12,734 bases of DNA. Source: MWBF01 sp964614645 (GTDB lineage Bacteria; Chloroflexota; Anaerolineae; CG2-30-64-16). The notes under the pieces are model-generated. The model saw nothing but the letters and a program-made list of their open reading frames with translations. It did no database searches and had not been told where the DNA came from. This document shows, one piece after another, positions 5,913 through 12,734 of this stretch (position 1 is the first letter of the stretch; each line of letters starts with the position of its first letter). Both the position numbers and the translations under genes were made by a program. The stretch covers positions 1 through 12,734 of the forward strand of contig CAZTMA010000146.1 of NCBI GenBank assembly GCA_964614645.1, written 5' to 3'.

Positions 5913-6747
5913 CCTGCTGCCGCAACTCGTGCCGGCCGAGGCGTTCAGCGGCGCCGTGGCCTGGAACAGCAGCACGTTTCACATCGCCGGCATGACCGGC
6001 CCGGCCATCGGCGGCCTCGTGCTGGCCCAGCTGGGCGCGTCCTGGTGCTTCGTGCTCAACGGGGTCAGCTTCTTCGCGGTCCTCCTGGCGCTGCTGACCC
6101 TCCGCCTGCCGCGCGATGTCGGCAACCCCGACCGCACGCGGCGGATGACGACGGAACTGGGCGAGGGGCTGCGCTATATCTGGCACACCCCCGTCACGCG
6201 CACCCTCATCATCCTGATCGGGGTCACCAACCTGTTCGGCTTCTCGTATGCCGTGCTGCTGCCCGCGTACGCGGCGGACGTGCTCAAGGTCGGGGAGGCC
6301 GGCTACGGGTATATGAACGCGGCCGTCGGGGCCGGCGCGCTGATCGGGTCGCTCCTCGTCGCCAGCCTGTCCCGCTCGCGCTATCGCGGCTGGCACCTGA
6401 CCGCCGGCAGCTTCCTGTTCCCGCTGGGGCTCATCCTGTTCACGACCGTCCGCTCGTTCCCGCTGGCGCTGGCCGCGCTCGCGGTGGTCGGCCTGGGCTT
6501 CGTCAGCCAGAGCACGAACGCGAACACGATGGTGCAGACCCTGGCGCCGGACCACCTGCGCGGCCGGGTGATGGCCGTCTACTCGTTCATGTTCTTCGGC
6601 ACCAGCCCGTTCGGCTCGCTGCTCAGCGGCGCGGTCGCGCAGGCGTGGGGACCGGTCACGGCGATCGTCGCAGGCGCATCGGCGTGTCTCATCTGCGCGG
6701 CCGCCGTGTTCCTGCTCATGCCAGCCATCCGTAAACCTCAGAGTTGA
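5911..6747 (+). CDS. MFS transporter, C-terminal part (chimeric 5' end)
   Basis: The frame enters from the glutamate dehydrogenase fragment and reads ALLPQLVPAEAFSGAV and then a helix ending GPAIGGLVL. This is homologous to, but different from, the matching segment at about 5655-5767 of the upstream fragment (ALTPELVEDRRDLQNA). From 6025 on it continues through the remaining helices 5-12 of an MFS exporter, ending at TGA 6745-6747. The stretch 5911-6024 may therefore come from a paralogous transporter joined through the 28-bp repeat, while 6025-6747 is the probable 3' part of the gene begun at 5240. A GTG at 5929 could be called as a start but is internal to the family. The stop lies 3 nt before recN. 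Confidence 0.85.
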   Translation, partial: ALLPQLVPAEAFSGAVAWNSSTFHIAGMTGPAIGGLVLAQLGASWCFVLNGVSFFAVLLALLTLRLPRDVGNPDRTRRMTTELGEGLRYIWHTPVTRTLIILIGVTNLFGFSYAVLLPAYAADVLKVGEAGYGYMNAAVGAGALIGSLLVASLSRSRYRGWHLTAGSFLFPLGLILFTTVRSFPLALAALAVVGLGFVSQSTNANTMVQTLAPDHLRGRVMAVYSFMFFGTSPFGSLLSGAVAQAWGPVTAIVAGASACLICAAAVFLLMPAIRKPQS

Positions 6748-6750
6748 CCT

Positions 6751-8559
6751 ATGCTGTCTGAATTACGTATCCGTAACCTGGCGATTATCGACCATCTCGA
6801 GCTGACCTTCGGGCCCGGCTTCAATGTCCTGACGGGCGAGACGGGCGCGGGCAAGTCCATCATCATCGACGCGGTCAACCTCCTGCTGGGCGACCGCGCG
6901 TCCCAGGAGATCGTGCGCGCGGGCGCCGAACGCACCGAGGTCGAGGGCGAGTTCCAGCTGCCGCCCGCGGTCGCCGGTCGGGCCGGGCCGCTGCTGGCCG
7001 AGCACGACCTGGAAGGCGACCAGCCGGACGTCGTGGTCCTGGCGCGCGAGGTCCGCGCCAACGGCCGCTCGGTCGCGCGCATCAACGGCCGGACCGTGAC
7101 CACCGCGCTGCTCGGCGAGGTCGCGGGGCTGCTGGTGGATGTGCACGGCCAGGGCGAGCACCTGTCGCTGCTGCGCGAGCGCGAACACATCGGCCTGCTG
7201 GATCGCTACGCGGGGCTGACCGACCAGGCCGCGCAGGTGGGCGAGTTGGTGCGCCGGGTGCGCGCGGTGCGCCGCGAGCTGGACAGCCTGCGGCAGGACG
7301 AGCGCGAGCGCGCGCGGCGCATCGACCTGCTGACGTACCAGGTGGAAGAAGTGGCGTCCGCGAAGCTCAAGCCGGGCGAGGAAGCCGAGCTGGACGCGGA
7401 GCGGCGGCGGCTCGCCAACGCGGAACAGCTTGCCAGCCTGAGCAACGAGGCCGCGATGCTGCTCTCCGGCGGCGACGACGAGCAGCCGGGCGCGCTCGAT
7501 GCCGTCGGCGCGGCCGAGCAGGCCGTCGGCCGGCTCGCACGCTTCGACCCCGAGGCCACCGCGCTGGGCGACCAGTTGGGCGAGGTGTCGGCGCTGCTGG
7601 ACGACCTGGCGCGCGAGCTGGCGCGCTATCGGGACGCCATCGAGTTCAACCCGCGGCGCCTGCAGCAGGTCGAGGAGCGGCTGGGCCTCATCCACAGCCT
7701 CCAGCGCAAATACGGCGACACCATCGAGGATGTGCTGGCCTACGCCGAGCAGTCCGCCACCGAGCTGGCGCGCATCAGCAACGCAGAGGAACGCATCAGC
7801 GAGCTCGAGGCCGAGGAGACGGACCTGCTCGGGCAGATCGGCCGGCTCGGTGCGGCGCTCTCCGCCGCGCGGCGCGCGGCCGGCGAGCGGATGGCGCGGG
7901 CCATCGAGGTGGAGCTGGCCGACCTGCAGATGGCACGGGCGCGCTTCGCCGTGGACCTGGCCTGGACGCCCGACTCGACGGGCGCGGTCGTCGAAGAGCG
8001 CGACGGTGCGGCCGCGGGCCAGCCTGCGGGCCGCTACGCCTTCGATGCGCACGGGCTGGACAATGTGGCGTTCCTCGTCTCCGCAAACCCCGGCGAGCCA
8101 CTGCGGCCGCTGGCGCGCGTCGCGTCGGGCGGCGAGACCTCGCGGCTGATGCTCGCGCTCAAGACGGTGCTGGGCCGCGCGGACGAGACGCCCACGCTCA
8201 TCTTCGACGAGATCGACCAGGGCATCGGCGGCCGCGTCGGCGCGACGGTCGGGCGCAAGCTGTGGGGGCTGACGGTCAGGAACGGCGAGACCGAGACCGG
8301 CCATAGCGAGAGCGATACTCCGAACCTCGTCCGCCACCAGGTCCTGTGCATCACGCACCTGCCGCAACTCGCAGCCTACGGCGACGTACACTTCCATGTC
8401 GCCAAGCAGGCCAGCCGCGACCGGACCCTGACCGAGGTGCACGCGCTGGAGGGGGAGCGCCGCGTCACGGAGCTGGCGCGCATGTTGGGCGCAGACACCG
8501 CGACCGGCCGCGCCAGCGTGGTAGAGATGATGGCCGAGGTGGAGGAGAACAAGCGATAG
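6751..8559 (+). CDS. recN: DNA repair protein RecN
   Basis: An SMC-like ABC ATPase that acts in recombinational repair of double-strand breaks, bound to DNA in the cytoplasm. It is 602 residues, near the usual length. Walker A GETGAGKS is at 29-36, in the family-specific opening (LRIRNLAIID, FNVLTGETGAGKSI). A long coiled-coil-like middle rich in Arg, Glu and Leu spans about 150-380. The ABC signature SGGET begins at 459, Walker B LIFDEIDQGIGG has D486 and E487, and the switch His is H536 in ITHLPQLA. A hydrophilic stretch at 508-528 (NGETETGHSESD) between Walker B and the switch His is longer than in E. coli RecN. ATG 6751 follows the transporter stop by 3 nt with no clear ribosome binding site, so translation may be coupled. 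No LexA-type operator was noticed upstream. Confidence 0.96.
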   Translation: MLSELRIRNLAIIDHLELTFGPGFNVLTGETGAGKSIIIDAVNLLLGDRASQEIVRAGAERTEVEGEFQLPPAVAGRAGPLLAEHDLEGDQPDVVVLAREVRANGRSVARINGRTVTTALLGEVAGLLVDVHGQGEHLSLLREREHIGLLDRYAGLTDQAAQVGELVRRVRAVRRELDSLRQDERERARRIDLLTYQVEEVASAKLKPGEEAELDAERRRLANAEQLASLSNEAAMLLSGGDDEQPGALDAVGAAEQAVGRLARFDPEATALGDQLGEVSALLDDLARELARYRDAIEFNPRRLQQVEERLGLIHSLQRKYGDTIEDVLAYAEQSATELARISNAEERISELEAEETDLLGQIGRLGAALSAARRAAGERMARAIEVELADLQMARARFAVDLAWTPDSTGAVVEERDGAAAGQPAGRYAFDAHGLDNVAFLVSANPGEPLRPLARVASGGETSRLMLALKTVLGRADETPTLIFDEIDQGIGGRVGATVGRKLWGLTVRNGETETGHSESDTPNLVRHQVLCITHLPQLAAYGDVHFHVAKQASRDRTLTEVHALEGERRVTELARMLGADTATGRASVVEMMAEVEENKR

Positions 8560-8569
8560 AAGATCCTTC

Positions 8570-8650
8570 CCGGCGGTTGAAGCCGCAGCCACCATTGCGA
8601 AGTCTCCCTTCGGAGACTGGATCACGGTGGCTGCGACTTGCAGTCGCCGG
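8570..8650. repeat. Nested palindrome of three hairpins (REP-like element)
   Basis: The outer arms 8570-8593 and 8626-8650 form an imperfect inverted repeat whose inner ends match exactly over CGCAGCCACC. Inside are three smaller hairpins: GCGG/CCGC (8573-8586, TGAA loop), AGTCTCC/GGAGACT (8601-8618, CTTC loop) and GCGACT/AGTCGC (8633-8647, TGC loop). The element fills most of the 121-bp space between recN and the GNAT gene. No T-tract follows. It may form a cruciform or a cloverleaf-like RNA and could affect termination or mRNA decay. Confidence 0.85.
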
Positions 8651-8665
8651 GGCGCTTGTGGACCC

Positions 8666-8675
8666 GAGAGGAAAG
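8666..8675 (+). promoter_or_regulatory. Ribosome binding site for GTG 8681
   Basis: GAGAGGAAAG lies 5 nt before GTG 8681. It favours this start over the in-frame GTG at 8627, which lies inside the palindromic element. Confidence 0.6.
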
Positions 8676-8680
8676 ACGAC

Positions 8681-9541
8681 GTGGAACTGACCCGCTACAC
8701 GGATGCGCGGGCGTTCATGGCCCGTGTGCAGGCCGCGCTCGAGGAGACCGAGGCGGCCAACAACCTGATGATCGGGATCACCAACCGGCTGATCGAGCAT
8801 CGCGAACGGTTCAAGTTCGCGCCGTATCTCGCGACCGTGACGGAAGGCGACGCGGTGATCGCCGCCGCGGTGATGACCCCGCCCAACCGCGTGATCCTGC
8901 ACAGCGCCCGCGGCGCTGACCCGGCGCCGCTGCGCCCGCTGGTCGCAGACCTGCTGGCGGGCGGCTGGAGCGTGCCGGGAGTAGTCGGCCCGTCCGTGCC
9001 GGCCCGGGCGTTCGCGGAGCTGTGGCAGGCCGAGACAGGCCGCGCCGCCCTGCCGGGGATGCGCGAGCGCGTGTACGAGCTGCGCCGGGTGTCCGCGCCG
9101 TCAGGCGTGCCCGGCCACCTGCGCCCGGCCCAGCCGGTCGAGCTGCCGCTGCTGGTCGAATGGATCATCGGCTTCAACCGGGACGCATACCTGCCGCAGG
9201 ATGACCCGGCGGTCATCGCAGAGCACTTGGCGCAGCGCATCGACGCGGGCGAGTACTTCATCTGGGATGACGGCGGGCCGGTCTCGCTGGCAGGCACGGG
9301 CCGGCACACGACGCACGGCATGGCGATCGGCCCGGTGTACACGCCGCCGGAGCTGCGCAACCGGGGGTATGCGTCGGCGTGCGTCGCCGCGTTGAGCCAG
9401 CACCTGCTCGACCAGGGCTGGGAGTTCTGCTGCCTGTTCACCGACCTGGGAAATCCCACGTCCAACAGCATCTACCAGCGCATCGGCTACCGGCCGGTGT
9501 GCGATTTCAACGAGTACAATTTCGAACAAGGAGTCCCATGA
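8681..9541 (+). CDS. GNAT family N-acetyltransferase, two-domain form
   Basis: A 286-residue predicted acetyl-CoA-dependent N-acetyltransferase; the substrate is unknown. The C-terminal half (about 145-280) has the GNAT core. The acyl-CoA pyrophosphate-binding motif A reads R226-N-R-G229-Y-A231 after the strand GMAIGPVYTPPE, and the later NSIYQRIGYRPV is the typical motif B end. The N-terminal 115 residues (ELTRYTDARAF onward) look like a degenerate second alpha/beta domain, seen in long GNATs. Start GTG 8681 is chosen because of the ribosome binding site GAGAGGAAAG; an 18-residue longer form from GTG 8627 would start within a palindrome. Its stop overlaps the next start as ATGA, so it is translationally coupled to pepF. 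Confidence 0.9.
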   Translation: MELTRYTDARAFMARVQAALEETEAANNLMIGITNRLIEHRERFKFAPYLATVTEGDAVIAAAVMTPPNRVILHSARGADPAPLRPLVADLLAGGWSVPGVVGPSVPARAFAELWQAETGRAALPGMRERVYELRRVSAPSGVPGHLRPAQPVELPLLVEWIIGFNRDAYLPQDDPAVIAEHLAQRIDAGEYFIWDDGGPVSLAGTGRHTTHGMAIGPVYTPPELRNRGYASACVAALSQHLLDQGWEFCCLFTDLGNPTSNSIYQRIGYRPVCDFNEYNFEQGVP

Positions 9542-11343
9542 GCGCAACGACGGTCCCAACACACAGCGAGATCGACCCTCGCTTCACCTGGAACGAACCC
9601 AGCGTCTTCGCGACGCCTGCAGACTGGGAGGCCGAATATCGCAGCGTCAGCGAGGCGCTGGGCGGCCTGAAGCAGTACGCGGGGCGGCTGGCCGAGAGTC
9701 CCGCGGTGCTGGCAGCGGCATTTGCGGCCCTGCAGGACCTGATGGCCCGCGTCTTCAAGCTGTATACCTATGCGGGGATGAGCTATGCGGTGGACACGAC
9801 CGACCAGGAAGCGGCCAAGCGCAACGGCCGCGCGATGGGGCTGTACGGGCAGGCGATGGCCGCCATCGCGTTCGTCGACCCGGAGCTGCTCGGCATCGGC
9901 GAGGCGAAGCTGCGCGGCTGGGTGGCCGAAGACCCGGCGCTGGCCTACCTGGGCCAGTACGTGGACAATCTCTTCCGCCGGCAGGCACACGTCCGCTCCG
10001 CCGAGGTGGAGGAGTTGCTCGGCCTCCTGCTCGACCCGGCCGGCAACGTCGAAGCCACGTTCAGCAAGCTGGTTGATGCGGACTTCCGCTTCCCGGATGC
10101 GGTCGGCGGCGACGGCACGCACTACCCCGTGACCCAGGGCACGCTCGACGGCATCTACGCGCAGCCCGACCGGGAGGCCCGGCGCACCGCGTTCGAGGGC
10201 TACACGGACACCTACCTGGCCTACAAAAATACGCTGGCCTCCAACTTGATGACCTCGGTCAAGAACAACGTCTTCGTCATGCGCGCGCGGCAGCATCCCT
10301 CGACGCTGGAGATGTCGCTGTTCGAGTACAACCTGCCCACGTCCGTCTTCCACAACCTGCTGGACGTCTTCCGCAAGAACCTCCCGACGTGGCACCGCTA
10401 CTGGCAGGTGCGCCGCCGGGCGCTCGGCGTGGAGACGCTGCAGCCCTACGACATCTGGGCGCCCCTGACGACAGACCGTCCCGCGATTCCGTATGCGCAG
10501 GCGGTGGAGTACATCACCGCGGGCCTCGCGCCGATGGGCGAGGAGTACGTGGCCGCAGTGCGCCGCGGCTGTGAGGAAGAGCGCTGGGTGGACGTCTACC
10601 CCTGCAAGGGCAAGATGGGCGGCGCATTCTCGTCCGGCGCGCCCAACACCTTCCCGTTCATCATGATGAGCTACACCGACGAGGTGTTCAGCATGAGCAC
10701 GCTGGCGCACGAGCTGGGCCACTCCATGCACTCCCGGCTGACCTGGCAGAACCAGCCCGTGCTGTACAGCGATTACGGCATGATGGTGGCCGAGACTGCG
10801 TCGAACTTCCACCAGGCCATGGTGCGCGGCCACCTGCTGGAGACGGAGACGGACCCGAACTTCCTCATCACGGTCATCGAGGAAGCCATGTCGAACTTCC
10901 ACCGCTACTTCTTCATCATGCCGACCCTGGCGCGCTTCGAGCTGGAGGTCCACCAGCACGAGGAACGCGGGGAGGGGATGAGCGCGGACGACATGATCGA
11001 GCTGATGGCCGACCTGTTCAGCGAGGGCTACGGCGGCCACATGGCGGTGGACCGCCAGCGCGTCGGCATCACCTGGGCCACGTTCGGCCACCTGTACATG
11101 GACTACTACGTCTTCAACTATGCGACCGGCATCTCTGCGGCGAACGCACTGGCCCGGCGCATCCGCTCAGGCACGCCCGGCGCGGCCGAGGACTACCTGC
11201 GGTTCCTCCGGGCCGGCAACTCCGTGTACCAGTTGGACGCGCTGAAGATCGCGGGCGTGGACATGACGACGCCCGCGCCGGTCGAGGCTGCGTTCGAGGT
11301 GCTGTCCGGCCTCGTGGACCGGCTGGACAGGCTGGTGGGGTGA
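9538..11343 (+). CDS. pepF: Oligoendopeptidase F (M3 family zinc metallopeptidase)
   Basis: A 601-residue cytosolic metallopeptidase of family M3 that cleaves short oligopeptides; the length is normal for PepF. The zinc site HELGH is at 391-395 within STLAHELGHSMHSRL, with the third ligand Glu419 in MVAETASNF 28 residues after the first His. The segment YKNTLASNLMTSVKNNVF and a downstream YVFNYATGISAAN also fit the family. There is no signal peptide. Start ATG 9538 has AAGGAG 4 nt upstream and shares ATGA with the acetyltransferase stop. The pair may act together in peptide or amino acid turnover, but only co-expression is supported. Confidence 0.96.
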   Translation: MSATTVPTHSEIDPRFTWNEPSVFATPADWEAEYRSVSEALGGLKQYAGRLAESPAVLAAAFAALQDLMARVFKLYTYAGMSYAVDTTDQEAAKRNGRAMGLYGQAMAAIAFVDPELLGIGEAKLRGWVAEDPALAYLGQYVDNLFRRQAHVRSAEVEELLGLLLDPAGNVEATFSKLVDADFRFPDAVGGDGTHYPVTQGTLDGIYAQPDREARRTAFEGYTDTYLAYKNTLASNLMTSVKNNVFVMRARQHPSTLEMSLFEYNLPTSVFHNLLDVFRKNLPTWHRYWQVRRRALGVETLQPYDIWAPLTTDRPAIPYAQAVEYITAGLAPMGEEYVAAVRRGCEEERWVDVYPCKGKMGGAFSSGAPNTFPFIMMSYTDEVFSMSTLAHELGHSMHSRLTWQNQPVLYSDYGMMVAETASNFHQAMVRGHLLETETDPNFLITVIEEAMSNFHRYFFIMPTLARFELEVHQHEERGEGMSADDMIELMADLFSEGYGGHMAVDRQRVGITWATFGHLYMDYYVFNYATGISAANALARRIRSGTPGAAEDYLRFLRAGNSVYQLDALKIAGVDMTTPAPVEAAFEVLSGLVDRLDRLVG

Positions 11344-11346
11344 GGC

Positions 11347-11384
11347 GAATTACGAATTAAGAATGACGAATTATGAATGACGAA
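11347..11384. repeat. AT-rich heptamer tandem repeat
   Basis: Five 7-bp units run in order GAATTAC, GAATTAA, GAATGAC, GAATTAT, GAATGAC, followed by GAA. This is far more AT-rich than the surroundings and occupies nearly the whole space between the pepF stop and the next gene. The last units overlap the first possible start codon (ATG 11377) of the GntR regulator. Confidence 0.9.
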
Positions 11385-12498
11385 GATGGCTGACAAGTCG
11401 CCGCTGTATCAGCAGATCGGTGAGGTGGTCCGCCAGCAGGTGCTGGAAGGGACGCTGAAGCCGGGCGACCTGCTGCCGCCCGTCCGGGAGATGGCCGAGC
11501 AGTGGGGCTGCACGCCGGGCACGGTGCAGCAGGCCTACCGGGAGCTCGCGCGGCAGGGCCTCGTCGTCAGCCGGCCGGGGCAGGGCACGCGCATCGGCGC
11601 GACCCTGCCCCCCGCGCCGCGGGACCGGTCGCCCCTGCGCCGGGCCGCGCTCGTGCACCAGGCGGAGGCCTTTCTGCTCGAAGTGCTCGCCGCGGGCTAC
11701 ACCCCTGTCGAGGCGGATGTGGCCTTTCGCGCCGCGCTGGACCGCTGGCGCGCGCTGGCCGCGGAGGCCACAGCGGGCGAAGCAGCGGACCAAACCATCC
11801 TGCGCTTCGCCGGCAGCCACGATCCGGCCGTCTCGCTGCTGGCGGCGCGCTTCCCGCTGCTCTGCATGGGCTGCACGCTCGAAGTCGCCTTCCCCGGCAG
11901 CCTGGGCGGGCTCATCGCGCTGGCCGAGGGCAAGGCGGACCTGGCCGGGTGTCACCTGTGGGATGCGGAGAGCGATACGTACAACGTGCCGTTCGTCCGG
12001 CGGCTGCTGCCGGGGCGCCGGGTCGCGCTGGTCACGCTGGCGCACCGCCGGCTCGGCTTCATCGTGCCGCCCGGCAACCCGGCGGGCGTGACCGCGGTCA
12101 GCGATCTCGCGCGGCCCGGGCTGCGGTTCATCAACCGGCAGCGCGGCGCGGGCACGCGCGTCTGGCTGGACGCGCAGCTGCACGCGCACGGCCTCGCCGC
12201 GGGGGACGTGGCCGGCTATGCGACCGAAGTCGCGACGCACTCCGAGGTCGCGCGCGCGGTGGCCGAGGGCCGTGCGGACGCGGGCATGGGCGTGGAAGCG
12301 GCCGCGCTGGCCTATGCGCTCGACTTCGTGCTGCTCACGACCGAGCGGTATGACCTGGTGCTACCCGCAGAGGTGTTCGCCACGGAGCCTGCCCGGGGCC
12401 TGGCAGGATGGCTGAATTCAGCGGAAGGTCGTGAGGCGATTGCAGGTCTCGGCGGGTATGAGACGGGGGAAACGGGGCGCGTGGTGTGGGTGGAGTGA
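11377..12498 (+). CDS. GntR-type regulator with PBP-like (molybdate-binding-like) effector domain
   Basis: A 373-residue one-component transcription regulator. Residues about 8-78 form a GntR winged helix (LYQQIGEVVRQ, LPPVREMAEQWG, TPGTVQQAYRELARQGLV). A helical linker of about 60 residues leads to a periplasmic-binding-protein-like domain from 141 on (LRFAGSHD, G174-S175-LGGLIALAEGKADLAG, N253RQRGAGTR, THSEVARAVAEGRADAG). This matches the PBP_like domain related to molybdate-binding proteins, here intracellular. The ligand is probably an oxyanion or cofactor precursor, but no mod or mo genes are in the window to support it. The start is uncertain: ATG 11377 lies within a heptamer repeat and ATG 11386 (MADKSPLY) is equally good, neither with a strong ribosome binding site. 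The gene ends convergently with the minus-strand gene fragment at the right edge. Confidence 0.9.
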   Translation: MTKMADKSPLYQQIGEVVRQQVLEGTLKPGDLLPPVREMAEQWGCTPGTVQQAYRELARQGLVVSRPGQGTRIGATLPPAPRDRSPLRRAALVHQAEAFLLEVLAAGYTPVEADVAFRAALDRWRALAAEATAGEAADQTILRFAGSHDPAVSLLAARFPLLCMGCTLEVAFPGSLGGLIALAEGKADLAGCHLWDAESDTYNVPFVRRLLPGRRVALVTLAHRRLGFIVPPGNPAGVTAVSDLARPGLRFINRQRGAGTRVWLDAQLHAHGLAAGDVAGYATEVATHSEVARAVAEGRADAGMGVEAAALAYALDFVLLTTERYDLVLPAEVFATEPARGLAGWLNSAEGREAIAGLGGYETGETGRVVWVE

Positions 12499-12734
12499 TC
12501 TCGGGTGTTTTGTTGATCTCCCTGTTGGGCACAAACGGGACAGCCAAGTTGTCGAACTGCACGCTGGCTGCATCCGTGCGCAGCGCCGGGTACGACCCGC
12601 TCGTCAGCGGCGTGGCGTCGGTCCAGCGGGCATTGGCGGCCGGGAAGCTGGCCCGCAAAGTTGCGACATGGTTGGCGTTCTCGTAGATGCGTACATAGCT
12701 CGCATCCTGCCAGATGCGATAGCTGTTGCCGCGC
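12335..12734 (-). CDS. C-terminal fragment of an unidentified, probably extracellular beta-rich protein (runs off the window)
   Basis: The minus strand is open from the window edge to a stop at 12335. From the edge it reads YRIWQDASYVRIYENANHV, then SFPAANARWTDATPL and ALRTDAASVQFDNLAVP. This has the feel of a repetitive beta-sandwich module of a secreted or RHS-like protein, with the ending VQFDNLAV common in LamG-like folds. After about 12535 the translation becomes Pro/Thr/Arg-rich and, from 12498 inward, is simply antisense to the regulator gene, so the last 55 codons are probably not native. The authentic 3' end may be lost or the gene may be a decayed remnant. The start lies outside the window. 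Confidence 0.5.
   Translation of the reverse strand, partial: RGNSYRIWQDASYVRIYENANHVATLRASFPAANARWTDATPLTSGSYPALRTDAASVQFDNLAVPFVPNREINKTPEITPPTPRAPFPPSHTRRDLQSPHDLPLNSAILPGPGQAPWRTPLRVAPGHTARS

Larger units (their letters stand above)
5740..6024 (+). repeat. 28-bp direct repeat flanking the gap (5740-5767 and 5997-6024)
   Basis: The two 28-nt copies are identical and encode the same transmembrane motif GPAIGGLVL of an MFS protein in the same frame. The first copy ends exactly where the Ns begin. This is the pattern expected when an assembler breaks or joins contigs at a shared k-mer. Confidence 0.95.

Noticed and set aside
6763..8625. 620-codon minus-strand open frame opposite recN
   Set aside because: recN has all ABC ATPase motifs in the + frame. 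The minus frame has no recognisable domain and exists because of strong third-position GC bias.
8627..8680. Longer GNAT protein starting at GTG 8627
   Set aside because: The 18 extra residues (AATCSRRGACGP) are encoded by the palindromic element, and a good ribosome binding site precedes GTG 8681.
9379..9537. N-terminal extension of PepF beginning at 9379
   Set aside because: It overlaps the conserved end of the GNAT gene in another frame and is Arg/Pro-rich shadow sequence; ATG 9538 has AAGGAG at proper spacing.
12499..12734. Small + strand gene of 66 codons at 12486-12686
   Set aside because: It overlaps the end of the regulator, lacks a ribosome binding site, and the opposite strand reads much more protein-like over the same bases.

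Overview
The window is high-GC bacterial DNA. Eight complete or near-complete genes lie on the + strand, many start with TTG or GTG, and spacing is tight. No phylogenetic marker is present. The style of the proteins (prealbumin-like plus FnIII-like surface protein with an Arg-tailed C-terminus, zinc-ribbon/B-box membrane protein, GntR-PBP_like regulator, PepF) and the REP-like hairpins between genes most resemble Chloroflexota, probably Anaerolineae or a relative. That placement is inference. A 10-N gap and a chimeric gene show this is a draft, probably metagenomic, assembly.

Layout. 1-622: 3' end of a surface-anchored protein, probably with a frameshift in its first 130 bases. 623-1031: a 55-bp tandem repeat array (4.5 copies), a rho-independent terminator and a sigma70-type promoter. 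1032-4603: a large multidomain protein with a glycoside-hydrolase-like barrel, followed by NAD kinase (nadK) overlapping it by 4 nt. 4608-4660: a perfect 25-bp hairpin. 4679-8559: a zinc-finger membrane protein, an MFS transporter interrupted by an assembly gap, and recN. 8570-8650: a nested palindrome made of three hairpins. 8681-11343: a GNAT acetyltransferase and the M3 peptidase PepF, sharing an ATGA junction. 11347-11384: a heptamer repeat. 11377-12498: a GntR regulator with a molybdate-binding-like domain. 12499-12734: the 3' end of an unidentified gene on the minus strand.

How the genes work together. No single pathway links them. nadK and recN close together is a familiar bacterial arrangement (they are adjacent in E. 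coli) and suggests a housekeeping cluster for NADP supply and DNA repair. The promoter before the barrel protein could drive that gene and nadK. The hairpins at 4608-4660 and 8570-8650 divide the + strand run into possible transcription or mRNA-stability segments.

The oddest object is at 5740-6024. A 28-bp direct repeat, a run of Ns and about 135 bp of glutamate dehydrogenase coding sequence sit inside a transporter gene. Removing 5768-6024 restores one continuous MFS reading frame of 416 residues, so this is most simply a misassembly. I found no convincing new defence system, CRISPR array, tRNA, rRNA or transposase. The most unusual biology is the set of structured intergenic repeats and the mosaic barrel protein.
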